DNA of 64,000 nt from positions 186,001 through 250,000 of the forward strand of contig CBDEUC010000001.1 in NCBI GenBank assembly GCA_965243105.1, read 5' to 3'. A program made the translations under genes and the position numbers. The notes beneath the pieces were generated by a model. That model made no database searches. It worked only from the letters and a program-made list of their open reading frames with translations, and was not told the origin of the DNA. This stretch comes from WLWS01 sp965243105. GTDB lineage: Bacteria > Pseudomonadota > Gammaproteobacteria > Eutrophobiales > Eutrophobiaceae. Shown one piece after another: positions 52,998 to 61,645 of this stretch; positions within the stretch are counted from its first letter, which is position 1; each line of letters begins with the position of its first letter.

Positions 52998-55112
52998 CTA
53001 TGATATTTTTTCCACCTGGCACATGAGACCTTTGAGGTTGGTTGCGCCCATGCCGGGATCCAGTGGCCCCGCATCGTCGGTAAGGACATTGATGTTTGAG
53101 CTGAGCTGCACCTCCGCATCTGTCCTGTCCTTTTCAGGGAACCACCAGCCAAATTCCGCGCTGACCACCCTCGGGTCAATGATATCTGTGACCATGGCTT
53201 TAAAGCGTACCTTGCCGCGGGGTGACTCAATCGTTACCCAGTCTCCATCCTCGATACCTCGTTGGGCAGCAGTATCCGGGTGTATCTCCACCAGGGGATC
53301 CGGGTGAGATTTTCTCAGGTAGTCGGACTGCCGGTGCTCAGATCCAAAAAAATTGAAAATACGCTGCCCGGTGATGAGAATCAGCGGGTACTTTTCAACG
53401 AATTCAGCTTCTCTTTCAGGACTCTCGGGTGGTTCCACGTAACTGGGTAAGGGGTCATATCCCCATTCTTCGTACTGCTGAAGATAAAAATCCAGCTTGC
53501 CAGACTTTGAATTAAAGCCTTCGGTTTCATATTTTCGAAACTTTGGTTCTGTCTGGAGATAGGGCATATTCTTGAATTTTTCCCAATCGAGGCCAATGGG
53601 CTCGAGGATGTGGTCAAGTGAATCGTAGTAGTCTTCCCAGAAATACTCTTCAAAGCCCAGTTTTCTCCCCAGCTCGTTTAATATCATGTGATCGGAACGG
53701 GCTTCGCCTTCCGGTTCTACTGCAAGGTTACGCGGAAATACAAAGCCATGAACTTTCCAGTAATCAGCAATGTTGTCATTCTCCAGCCAGGTTGCAGCAG
53801 GCAGCACGAGATCGGCAAGCTCCGTTGTTGGTGTAGGAAAGACATCAATGGCAGCAAAAAACTCGAGCTTGTTTTTCAGGATATCGTAAACGCGCTGGGA
53901 ATTTTCCCGCGCATTGAGGGAATTACTGGCAAACACCACCATGGCGCGCACCTGGTAGGGATCGGCGTGTTCAATCGCATCCCACACCACGTGTGGTGTA
54001 ATGCGATTGATGACTGCGCCGAGCTTGTACTTGTCCCCACCCAGCAGCTTATCCTTTTGCTCCGGCGGCAGTTTACTGAAAAGTGAAAACTCCGAGCGTG
54101 GCATACCGGGGGGTAATCCAAAAATCACGTTGCCGCCCGGCACATCGAGGTTACCTGTCAATGCAACCAGGTAAATCAGCGCGCGGTCGGCGTCTACGCA
54201 ATTGATGTTCTGTTCAATGCCAACACCCCACTGCAAGGCCGCGGGCTTTGTCGTGGCGTAGAGTCGGGCTGCCTCGGCAATTTGCTCTTTCGGCACCCAG
54301 GTAATTTTTTCCACGCGCTCAAGGGGAAACTCCTGCAGGCGTTCCACGAACTTGTCGAAACCAGTTGTGTAATTTTCTACGAACTCCTTGTCGTAAAGAT
54401 CTTCGTCAACAATGACTTTCATCATGCCCATCGCCAGCGCTGAGTCTGTGGCCGGTCGAAGTTGCAGCCACATATCGGCGCGGTCAACCAGCTTTGTACG
54501 TCTCGGGTCGATGACAATATGTTTTGCCCCGTCTTTAAGGGTATGGGCCAGGTTGATACCCTTGTTTTCATCGGGGTTTGAAATAAGGTGATTTGCACCC
54601 CAGGAGATAACGCACTTTGGTCGATTGTCATAATCCACCATGGGGATTTCCATGCCCATGACCTTGGAAATAGCAATACGTGGCAGGTAGCACATGTGGC
54701 CCGGTGTCAGTACGTTGGGGGTGCCAAAAAGGTTGGCGACACGATAGACAAAGCGGTGAAAATCCCTGCCTGTACCGTGACCCATGACGACGGATTCGGC
54801 ACCGGATTCTTCCTTGAACTGGTTCATTTTATCAGCCAGCATGGTCAGAGCTTCATCCCACGAGATTCGTTCCCACTTTCCTTCACCCCTGGCGCCAACA
54901 CGCTTCTTCGGGTACAGCAGGCGGTCGGGGTGGTACTGCATATCAAGGAAACCATGGGCCTTTTTACAGGTATAGCCCTTGCTCACCGGGTGCTCCTTGT
55001 CCGGCTTGATCTTTGTCACCTTGCCATCCTCCACCACAGCATAAATACCACAACCGCCATGACCGCATGAGCGGCAAATGGTCCTGACCATGTTTTCACT
55101 TTTACTGTTCAT
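52998..55112 (-). CDS. molybdopterin-dependent oxidoreductase (DMSO reductase superfamily)
   Basis: 704 residues, cytoplasmic (no Tat signal). An N-terminal [4Fe-4S] motif has Cys at 13, 16, 21 and 49. The molybdopterin domains follow: WERISWDEAL, HGTGRDFHRF, TPGHMCYLPR (a cysteine in the position where many members ligate Mo), AVVLPAATWLE-type LVLPAATWLEND, and the C-terminal DPLVEIHPDTAAQRGIEDGDWV cofactor-binding domain. No electron-transfer or membrane subunit gene is adjacent, which fits hydratase/transhydroxylase-like members as well as oxidoreductases. Molybdate uptake genes occur at the right end of the window. A LysR gene lies directly upstream on the same strand. Confidence 0.88.
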   Translation of the reverse strand: MNSKSENMVRTICRSCGHGGCGIYAVVEDGKVTKIKPDKEHPVSKGYTCKKAHGFLDMQYHPDRLLYPKKRVGARGEGKWERISWDEALTMLADKMNQFKEESGAESVVMGHGTGRDFHRFVYRVANLFGTPNVLTPGHMCYLPRIAISKVMGMEIPMVDYDNRPKCVISWGANHLISNPDENKGINLAHTLKDGAKHIVIDPRRTKLVDRADMWLQLRPATDSALAMGMMKVIVDEDLYDKEFVENYTTGFDKFVERLQEFPLERVEKITWVPKEQIAEAARLYATTKPAALQWGVGIEQNINCVDADRALIYLVALTGNLDVPGGNVIFGLPPGMPRSEFSLFSKLPPEQKDKLLGGDKYKLGAVINRITPHVVWDAIEHADPYQVRAMVVFASNSLNARENSQRVYDILKNKLEFFAAIDVFPTPTTELADLVLPAATWLENDNIADYWKVHGFVFPRNLAVEPEGEARSDHMILNELGRKLGFEEYFWEDYYDSLDHILEPIGLDWEKFKNMPYLQTEPKFRKYETEGFNSKSGKLDFYLQQYEEWGYDPLPSYVEPPESPEREAEFVEKYPLILITGQRIFNFFGSEHRQSDYLRKSHPDPLVEIHPDTAAQRGIEDGDWVTIESPRGKVRFKAMVTDIIDPRVVSAEFGWWFPEKDRTDAEVQLSSNINVLTDDAGPLDPGMGATNLKGLMCQVEKIS

Positions 55113-55228
55113 TTTTCAGCTGCTTACCTGTCGAAATTGCTGTGCTCACATCTTAAATGAAAACGAGGGTGGCTTCTGTAATAGCTGGCGAGATTTTTGT
55201 TATATCGGCAGCTATCGCCGCCGGTGAA

Positions 55229-56176
55229 CTAACTGAGCATGCCTGCATCTTTCCTGAGACACTCCAGCATGATCCTGCTGGCGGGGGAAAGGGTGCTGAT
55301 GTCCTTGTAGGTGACGCCTATTGGTCCAAAAGAAGAGTCTATAGGTGCGTCAAGCCGGGTAAGCAGGCCCATTGAAATGTATGGCTTGACCGCGTGAAAG
55401 GGTAAAAACGTGAGCATGTCACTCTTCAGCATCAGTGACAGGTTCAGGTGCAGGGAGACGGATTCAACCACTGCGCTTGATGGAGGTTTAACATCCTCGC
55501 TGGCAAATATCCTGTCAAACAGTTCTCGAAGCAGTGTTTGCGGTCCGGGAAGTATCCACTGGTAATCAGCCAGCTCAGACAGGGCGATGTTTTTTTGTCC
55601 TGCCTTTGGGTGGTCAACCCGGGCTGCGATACACATGCGATCTTCGTAAAGTACCTCGTGGGTTAAGCCGTTTTGCAATATGTAGGGCTCCATGCGGGTC
55701 ACTGCGAGGTGAATTGCTTCGTCATCCACAGCAGCAAGCAGCTCCTCGTTGGTACCATCAACGATATTAACCAGTACCTGGGGATGGGTTGATTTCAGCC
55801 GCGTCACGGCATTGGGAACCAGGGCGGGAGCTGCTGCCAGCAAGGTCCCTATACTGACATGCCCACTGATTCCATCTCTCAGTGAGGCAATTTCTTCAAC
55901 TGCGTGGCGCAATCCGCCGACGAGCTGTTTTGCCTGCTGCACCATGATGTTGCCATAGGCCGTGGTGCTTACGCCCCGGGGGCCGCGTTCAAACAGGGTG
56001 ATACCAAGAATGTCCTCTACCTCCAGCAGCATTCGGCTGGCAGCGGGCTGGGTCATGGACAGCGATCTCGCTGCTTTTAACACGTTCTGGTAGCGGTCAA
56101 TTTCGACCAGCAAAACCAGGTGCCTCAGCTTCAGTCGCTTTATCAGTTCTTTTTCGAATTTATTGATGTTCTTCAT
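55229..56176 (-). CDS. LysR-type transcriptional regulator
   Basis: 315 residues. The HTH begins only at about residue 15 because of a leader MKNINKFEKELIKRLKLRHL; this longer N-terminus and LSMTQPAASRMLLEVEDILG belong to the PcaQ/GbpR/CbbR-like LTTR group. The substrate domain has SLRDGISGHVSIGT. It is divergent from the thiolase-like operon (56361) and 116 bp upstream of the molybdoenzyme gene, so either could be its target. A palindrome at 56258 lies in the divergent gap. Confidence 0.93.
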   Translation of the reverse strand: MKNINKFEKELIKRLKLRHLVLLVEIDRYQNVLKAARSLSMTQPAASRMLLEVEDILGITLFERGPRGVSTTAYGNIMVQQAKQLVGGLRHAVEEIASLRDGISGHVSIGTLLAAAPALVPNAVTRLKSTHPQVLVNIVDGTNEELLAAVDDEAIHLAVTRMEPYILQNGLTHEVLYEDRMCIAARVDHPKAGQKNIALSELADYQWILPGPQTLLRELFDRIFASEDVKPPSSAVVESVSLHLNLSLMLKSDMLTFLPFHAVKPYISMGLLTRLDAPIDSSFGPIGVTYKDISTLSPASRIMLECLRKDAGMLS

Positions 56177-56257
56177 TTGCAGCAGGCTTGCTGTAATATT
56201 CCTGGTAGTCGAATTACCCCGCAGAAATGTCCGCCGATCTGCTTTACACTGCTAACA

Positions 56258-56279
56258 TTGAGGTATATAAAATTCTCAA
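56258..56279. promoter_or_regulatory. 22-bp palindrome in the LysR/thiolase-like divergent gap
   Basis: TTGAG (56258-56262) and CTCAA (56275-56279) are inverted around 12 A/T-rich bases (GTATATAAAATT). The arm sequence and spacing match LysR-type T-N11-A operators. It sits 82 bp before the thiolase-like start codon and 82 bp before the regulator ATG, close to the middle of the gap. Confidence 0.45.
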
Positions 56280-56360
56280 CAAGGATACCGACCTTAAATC
56301 GTTTTTAGCATATTAAAGCCATGACGTCTCAACCATTTTAATTTAGCGGCAGGTACAGTC

Positions 56361-57536
56361 TTGAAACGACAGAATTATGAAGGTGTGGCCCTCGTAGCGC
56401 CCACGTCCCTGGACTATGAAAGGTTCAGCGAGCACGATGCCAGCTGGTTTTTCGGCCGCAGCCTCGCCGCTCTCATAGACGCCGCCGGGATTGAGAAAAA
56501 CGATATTGACGGGCTGGCCATCAGCAGCTTCACCCTTGCGCCGGATTCCGTTATTGGTCTTACCCAGGCATTCAACATGGCACCGCGCTGGATTGAACAG
56601 TTTTATACCGGCGGAGCTTCCGGGGTAATGGCGATGCAACGTGCCGCCCGGGCCATTCAATGCGGTGATGCCTCGATTGTTGCCTGTATCGGCGCGGACA
56701 CCAACCGTAAAGGCGGGTTCAAGGACACCATCGCAAATTTCAGCACACCATCAAAGTATGCCGTTTACCCCTATGGTGCAGCGGGTCCGAACGGGATTTT
56801 TTCCCTGATCACGCAAAATTACATGAACACCCATGGTGCCCTTCGCGAGGATTTTGGTCGAATTGCCATGGCTCAACGCTATAACGCGGGGTCCTACCCA
56901 CTGGCCTTGATGCGAGAGCCCTATGACATGGATGACTATCTTTCTGCTCGAGCCATTGCCGAGCCGATTCACCTTCTTGATTGCGTGATGCCCTGTGCCG
57001 GGAGTGATGCGTTCCTGGTGATGTCCATAGAGCGAGCCGAGAAGCTGGGTCTTCCCTATGCAACTCTCCTCGCAGCTGATGAAAGGCACAACGCATTTTA
57101 CGAGGATGAAATTCTTATTCGTGGCGGTTGGCGATTGTACCGGGACGAGCTTTACGACATGGCCGGTGTGACACCCGCCGAGGTGGATTTTCTGCAGGCC
57201 TACGATGATTACCCGGTAATCGTGATGTTGCAGATTGAAGAACTGGGATTTTGCAAGGCAGGAGAAGGCGCAGCCTTTGTCCGGGATACGGCACTGACTT
57301 TCGACGGTGGAGGGCTTCCGGTGAATACCAATGGCGGGCAGCTGTCTGCCGGGCAGGCCGGGGCCGCAGGTGGATTCATGGGGCTGGTTGAAGCAATTCG
57401 TCAATTAAGCTCAGGCAACCTGGATAACCAGGTGAAGAATGCGCGGATTGGAATGGTGAGTGGTTTTGGCATGGTGATATACGATCACTGTCTTTGTCAC
57501 AGCGCCGCCATCCTGGCCAGGGGAGGATCCGCATGA
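56361..57536 (+). CDS. thiolase-fold protein without nucleophilic Cys (SCP-x/lipid-transfer type)
   Basis: 391 residues from TTG 56361 (AGGT upstream; no ATG fits the family start). The fold is that of thiolases (GLAISSFTLAPDSV, RAARAIQCGDASIVACIGAD, NTNGGQLSAGQAGAAGGFMGLVEA) but the active-site cysteine position reads YTGGASGVMAM, with Gly/Ala. Such proteins pair with a DUF35 partner, encoded next with ATGA overlap, and occur in sterol, terpene and aromatic-acid catabolism as retro-aldol lyases or substrate carriers. The pairing here supports such a complex. Confidence 0.88.
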   Translation: MKRQNYEGVALVAPTSLDYERFSEHDASWFFGRSLAALIDAAGIEKNDIDGLAISSFTLAPDSVIGLTQAFNMAPRWIEQFYTGGASGVMAMQRAARAIQCGDASIVACIGADTNRKGGFKDTIANFSTPSKYAVYPYGAAGPNGIFSLITQNYMNTHGALREDFGRIAMAQRYNAGSYPLALMREPYDMDDYLSARAIAEPIHLLDCVMPCAGSDAFLVMSIERAEKLGLPYATLLAADERHNAFYEDEILIRGGWRLYRDELYDMAGVTPAEVDFLQAYDDYPVIVMLQIEELGFCKAGEGAAFVRDTALTFDGGGLPVNTNGGQLSAGQAGAAGGFMGLVEAIRQLSSGNLDNQVKNARIGMVSGFGMVIYDHCLCHSAAILARGGSA

Positions 57537-57991
57537 GTATCGATCCTGCGGCGATTCGACCTGCATACTGGGATCCTTTTGTTGCAGCTGCCAGGAATGA
57601 GAAGCTGGTACTACAGGTGTGTGATTCCTGTGCTTCAATCAACTATCCGCCTTCTGAGACCTGTGCTAATTGTTTGAGCAACAATATTCAATGGAAAGAA
57701 GTTAGTGGCAGTGGACGGGTGCTGGCAATTACTCAAGTGCTGGCAACTCCTGATGATTTTTACCGTTCATTCCTGCCGCTGGCCATGGGCTCGGTAAAGC
57801 TCGATTGTGGCCCGGTCGTGTTTGCTTTTTTTCTTGATAACAAGCCGGCAGCTGGGGAAAAAGTCGAGGTAAGGACGGCAACGGATATTCGTGGCGTACC
57901 CCTGCTCGTTGCACATGACCAGGATGTTTCGATCACTTCCAGCGATTTTGACTGGAAAGGCTCTTCACTTAAACAGCTTTTTACAGGTTAA
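57533..57991 (+). CDS. DUF35 OB-fold/zinc-ribbon protein, partner of the thiolase-like protein
   Basis: 152 residues from the ATG at 57533, overlapping the preceding stop. The rubredoxin-like zinc ribbon VCDSCASINYPPSETCANCLS gives two CxxC pairs, then an OB-fold (GSGRVLAITQVL, CGPVVFAFF). DUF35 proteins bind acyl-CoA and stabilise thiolase-fold partners. The tight overlap with such a gene makes complex formation very likely. Confidence 0.93.
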   Translation: MSIDPAAIRPAYWDPFVAAARNEKLVLQVCDSCASINYPPSETCANCLSNNIQWKEVSGSGRVLAITQVLATPDDFYRSFLPLAMGSVKLDCGPVVFAFFLDNKPAAGEKVEVRTATDIRGVPLLVAHDQDVSITSSDFDWKGSSLKQLFTG

Positions 57992-58002
57992 GGAAATCAA
58001 CG

Positions 58003-58737
58003 ATGACGACCAATAACTCTCTTACGGCAATGGTAACAGGTGGTAGCGCTGGCATTGGCGCCGCCATCGTGAATGACCTGCTGGATGCCGGTTACAGGGT
58101 AATCAGCCTGGACCTGGCAGATAACCCGCTTGAACATGATTCACTGGTGTCCTGCAAGGTTGATGTCTCGAATAATGAAAAACTTGAAGCCCTGGCTGCC
58201 GAGCTTACGGGTGATTACAAGGTCACCACCCTGGTACACAACGTCGGCGTGTTGAAAGAAGCCCTCATGGAGGATGTGCAACAGGAAGATTTTGATTTTC
58301 TCACATCGCTTCACCTTAAATCCCTGATAACACTTGGGCAGTCATGCCTGCCGGCCATGAAAGAAGCAGGCTTTGGAAGGATCATTACCATCTCCACCCG
58401 CGCGGTGCTGGGACTGCAAAAGCGTACTTCCTACTCGGCAACCAAAGCAGCACAGCTCGGGCTCACAAGGACCTGGGCCATGGAGCTGGGACAGCATGGT
58501 GTCACCGTGAATGCAATTGCACCGGGCCCCATCGTGACGCCGATGTTGAGAACTGCCGTGCCAGAAGGTGACCCGATAGAGGACAAGCTTGCAGCAAGTC
58601 TCCCGGTAAAGCGTCTTGGACAGCCGGAAGACATATCGCGCACGGTCATGTTCCTCGCATCACCGGACAGTGGTTTTATCACCGGGCAGACGCTCTATGT
58701 TTGCGGTGGAGCGAGCCTGGGTTCCCTCGCGCTATAG
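58003..58737 (+). CDS. short-chain dehydrogenase/reductase
   Basis: 244 residues, AAGGAAA ribosome-binding site, 11 bp after DUF35. Classical SDR motifs: nucleotide loop TGGSAGIGAAIV, NVGVL, catalytic Ser in TISTRAV, YSATKAAQLGL (Tyr-x3-Lys) and the NAIAPGPIVTPML ending. Substrate unknown; the gene context suggests oxidation or reduction of a hydroxyl intermediate in acyl-CoA-type catabolism. Confidence 0.92.
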   Translation: MTTNNSLTAMVTGGSAGIGAAIVNDLLDAGYRVISLDLADNPLEHDSLVSCKVDVSNNEKLEALAAELTGDYKVTTLVHNVGVLKEALMEDVQQEDFDFLTSLHLKSLITLGQSCLPAMKEAGFGRIITISTRAVLGLQKRTSYSATKAAQLGLTRTWAMELGQHGVTVNAIAPGPIVTPMLRTAVPEGDPIEDKLAASLPVKRLGQPEDISRTVMFLASPDSGFITGQTLYVCGGASLGSLAL

Positions 58738-58782
58738 CTGTCCGAGCTTGACGATGACAGGAATTCAAAAAGAGGACTGAAA

Positions 58783-59904
58783 GTGAATAGACGGGATGTA
58801 CTTAAACTGGCAGCGGCGGTTTCTTCAATAACCGTTGTGCCGGTGCAGTCGAGCATGGCCCAGGCTGAGGGCAAGGCCAAGGGCAAGGAGCGCATGACAC
58901 TGGCAACGAAGCTGACAAGGTCGTACTCGGTAACACACCCGGTGGTGTGTGCCGGCATGGGAATGATATGTGACGAGGTGGGGCTTGGCGTTGCTGTTGC
59001 AAAAAGCGGTGCAATCGGTGCGATCGCCGGAAGCCTGCTGTCTCCGCCGGTGCTGAAACAAAGAATTGGCGAAATGCGCGCGGCTACTGACGGCGTTTTT
59101 CACATCAACTTCCTCAGCCTGTTTCCCCATGATGCCCAGCTGCAGGTTTGTATCGAGGAAAAAGTGCCCGTGGTCAGTTTTCATTTCGGTGTTCCCGGCG
59201 CGCCTGTGATAAGCATGTTGCAAGAAGCAGGGATCTCGGTGTGGGTGCAGGTCGGATCCCTTGAGAATGCAACGAAGGCGCTGCAGGATGGCGCTGACGC
59301 CCTGGTTGTCCAGGGTAACGAAGCCGGTGGCCATACTTACGCCGGCATGCCACTCATGGCCCTGCTACCTGCGGTGCGTGAAATTGCCGCTGACAGCCTG
59401 CTGGTCGCAGCAGGCGGAATTGCCGATGGCAGGGGCGTTGCTGCCGCCATTGCCGCGGGCGCCGATGGTGTGATGCTCGGTACTCGACTGGTAGCCAGCC
59501 ACGAAGCAAACGCGCACACGGATTACAAGCAGCGGCTGCTCAGGGCAACTGGAGAGGACACGGTAATCACCCACGTCTACGGTCCCGAGTTTCCCGCGTT
59601 TAATCCCATGCGCGTGATACGAAATGACACCATTAACCAGTGGGAAAAACGCATTGATGAGCTTCCCCACGATCGCAGCCACCTTGAGACTATAGGCAAG
59701 ACCATGTTTGCCGGCCAGGAAAAAGAGGTGAAGCCTTTTGATTCAATTATCCCGGTACGTGAAACCACCGGGGATTTTGAGCAAATGCCAATGCTGGCCG
59801 GGCAGGGCGTTGGCCTTGTTGATGAAATTGAATCGGCGGGCGCGATCATCGAGAGAATCATGGATGAGTCTGCAAGGGTCATTGCAGCTATCCAGCAAAA
59901 ATAA
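58783..59904 (+). CDS. nitronate monooxygenase family flavoenzyme with export-type N-terminus
   Basis: 373 residues from GTG 58783, with GAGG 7 bases upstream. The 2-nitropropane-dioxygenase TIM barrel shows HPVVCAGMGMICDE, the QGNEAGGH loop with its conserved His, AAGGIADGRGVAAAIAAGADGVMLGTRL for FMN phosphate. Residues 1-28 (MNRRDVLKLAAAVSSITVV, ending SSMAQA) look like a Tat signal, unusual for this otherwise cytosolic family. Members also include enoyl reductase-like enzymes. It lies in line with the SDR upstream and the FMN reductase downstream. Confidence 0.85.
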   Translation: MNRRDVLKLAAAVSSITVVPVQSSMAQAEGKAKGKERMTLATKLTRSYSVTHPVVCAGMGMICDEVGLGVAVAKSGAIGAIAGSLLSPPVLKQRIGEMRAATDGVFHINFLSLFPHDAQLQVCIEEKVPVVSFHFGVPGAPVISMLQEAGISVWVQVGSLENATKALQDGADALVVQGNEAGGHTYAGMPLMALLPAVREIAADSLLVAAGGIADGRGVAAAIAAGADGVMLGTRLVASHEANAHTDYKQRLLRATGEDTVITHVYGPEFPAFNPMRVIRNDTINQWEKRIDELPHDRSHLETIGKTMFAGQEKEVKPFDSIIPVRETTGDFEQMPMLAGQGVGLVDEIESAGAIIERIMDESARVIAAIQQK

Positions 59905-59939
59905 CGTCGTGAAGACAAAACAATAACAGGGTCAGGGTC

Positions 59940-60503
59940 ATGTCAAACAAGAAAGTTCTCGTGCTTGCCGCCAGTGCACGCACCGGGTCAGTAAACAAGA
60001 GACTGGCCGCAGCAGCAGCGGCTGAGCTTGAAGCTTCCGGCGCCAGCGTCACCCTTATTGACCTGGCTGACTTCGATGCGCCGATCTATAGCGGCGACAT
60101 TGAAGCTGAAAGCGGAATCCCCGGTTCAATGCAGGAGTTAAGAAAGCTGGTTAAATCCCATGACGCCATGTTCATTGCTTCACCGGAATACAATGGCTGT
60201 TTGCCTCCCTTGATTGTTAATGTATTCAGCTGGGTATCCCGTCCGCAGGAAGGAGATGACAGACTGGATGCATTTGCGGGAAAGTTTGCTGCAATTGGTG
60301 CGGCTTCTCCCGGGTCAATGGGGGGCATACGCATGCTGCCTCGTCTGAGGGATTACCTTTCTGAACTGGGCGTGGCCGTGGTGCCAGGTGTTGTATCTTT
60401 ACCCGGCGCGATGGACGCTTTTGATGGTGACGGCAAAGTCGTCGCGGAAAGACCCGGCGAAGCACTGGCTACACAATGCGCCCGGCTGCTGTCGATGATT
60501 TAA
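59940..60503 (+). CDS. NADPH-dependent FMN reductase family protein
   Basis: 187 residues. Flavodoxin-like fold: VLVLAASARTGSVNKRLA at the start binds the FMN phosphate, and IASPEYNGCLPPLIVNVFSWVSR is the family SPEYN motif. It reduces flavin or azo/quinone compounds with NAD(P)H; next to a nitronate monooxygenase it could supply reduced FMN. Starts 35 bp after that gene. Confidence 0.92.
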   Translation: MSNKKVLVLAASARTGSVNKRLAAAAAAELEASGASVTLIDLADFDAPIYSGDIEAESGIPGSMQELRKLVKSHDAMFIASPEYNGCLPPLIVNVFSWVSRPQEGDDRLDAFAGKFAAIGAASPGSMGGIRMLPRLRDYLSELGVAVVPGVVSLPGAMDAFDGDGKVVAERPGEALATQCARLLSMI

Positions 60504-60516
60504 CGCCCGGCTGGTT

Positions 60517-61605
60517 TTAAATCTGGTAATCAGACTCTTCAATCCCGCCTTCCACGGGGTGTCCCTGGTCTCGCCAGTGCAACATTCCGCCATGCAGGTT
60601 TGCAACGTTTTCAAAACCGGCCTTTTTAAGAATGTTGCTTGCGTGGGCTGAACGCGAGCCGGAACGGCAAACGGTCACCACAGGTCTTTCGCCGGGCAGA
60701 CCGGCCGCTTCGTTTTCCAACTCTGACAGTGGTACAAGAATGGCGCCGCTTACATGGCCCAGTGGACCCCTGAATTCATCTGCGTCCCGAACATCGACCA
60801 CGGTGACCTTTGCCAGGTTATCCGCCAGCCAGTTGCAGTCAATTTCCCATATACCACCAAATGTATAGGAAAGCGGGGCCCAATCGGGGTCAGACTGTGG
60901 ATAGCTACCATCACCTGGCCTGCCGGACTGCAGGTTGGCGGGCACCGCGATGTTAATCAGTCTCGGGTGTGGCAGCCCGAGGTTATTCATGTAACCGGCA
61001 AAGTCATCTTCGGTTGTCTTTCCACCGATACGCGAGTTGTATTGTTTTTCCTCGGCAACGGAAGTCACGGTCATTCCGCGGTAATCGTGGGCCGGGTAAA
61101 GCTTTGTTTCTTCCGGCAGAGAGAGTATGTGTTGCCTGATAGAGCGGTACATGGTTCGCGGGTCACCCTGCTGGAAATCGGTGCGCCCACAGCCACGAAT
61201 CAGGAGGGTATCCCCGGTAAAGGCCATACTTTCATCATCAAGTACAAACGTCATGCAACCATCGGTGTGCCCGGGCGTTGAGCGCGCGCTGAGGTAGCGA
61301 TCGCCAAATGAAATTCGATCTCCGTGGGACAGGTAATCGTCAGCGCCCTCAACCGATGCATTTTTCGATACACCAATCCTGCAACCGGTCTTCTGCTTGA
61401 GTAGCCAGGCAGCGGTGACATGGTCTGCATGGCAGTGGGTGTCGAGAACCTGCACAAGCTTGAGATCGAGTTCCCTGAGCATGGCGAGATCGCGCCTGGA
61501 TTGTTCAAAAACGGTATCAATTAAAACTGCCTCACCGCTATCCTTGTCAGCAAGCATATAGGTATAGGTGCACGAGTCCGGTTCAAAAAGTTGCCTGAAG
61601 ATCAT
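60517..61605 (-). CDS. persulfide dioxygenase (ETHE1-like) fused to rhodanese
   Basis: 362 residues. The N-terminal metallo-beta-lactamase domain has THCHADH, GHTDGC and PAHDYRG ligands; only one metal site is expected, as in ETHE1-type glutathione-persulfide dioxygenases. From about residue 255 there is a rhodanese domain with active-site loop CRSGSRS. Such fusions (like the PRF proteins of Burkholderia) oxidise GSSH to sulfite and convert it to thiosulfate. GCGGAAAT precedes the ATG. Role: sulfide detoxification. Confidence 0.93.
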   Translation of the reverse strand: MIFRQLFEPDSCTYTYMLADKDSGEAVLIDTVFEQSRRDLAMLRELDLKLVQVLDTHCHADHVTAAWLLKQKTGCRIGVSKNASVEGADDYLSHGDRISFGDRYLSARSTPGHTDGCMTFVLDDESMAFTGDTLLIRGCGRTDFQQGDPRTMYRSIRQHILSLPEETKLYPAHDYRGMTVTSVAEEKQYNSRIGGKTTEDDFAGYMNNLGLPHPRLINIAVPANLQSGRPGDGSYPQSDPDWAPLSYTFGGIWEIDCNWLADNLAKVTVVDVRDADEFRGPLGHVSGAILVPLSELENEAAGLPGERPVVTVCRSGSRSAHASNILKKAGFENVANLHGGMLHWRDQGHPVEGGIEESDYQI

Positions 61606-61645
61606 TGGTATTTCCGCTGTAAAACCTGCCTGGTTCAGTTAAGGG

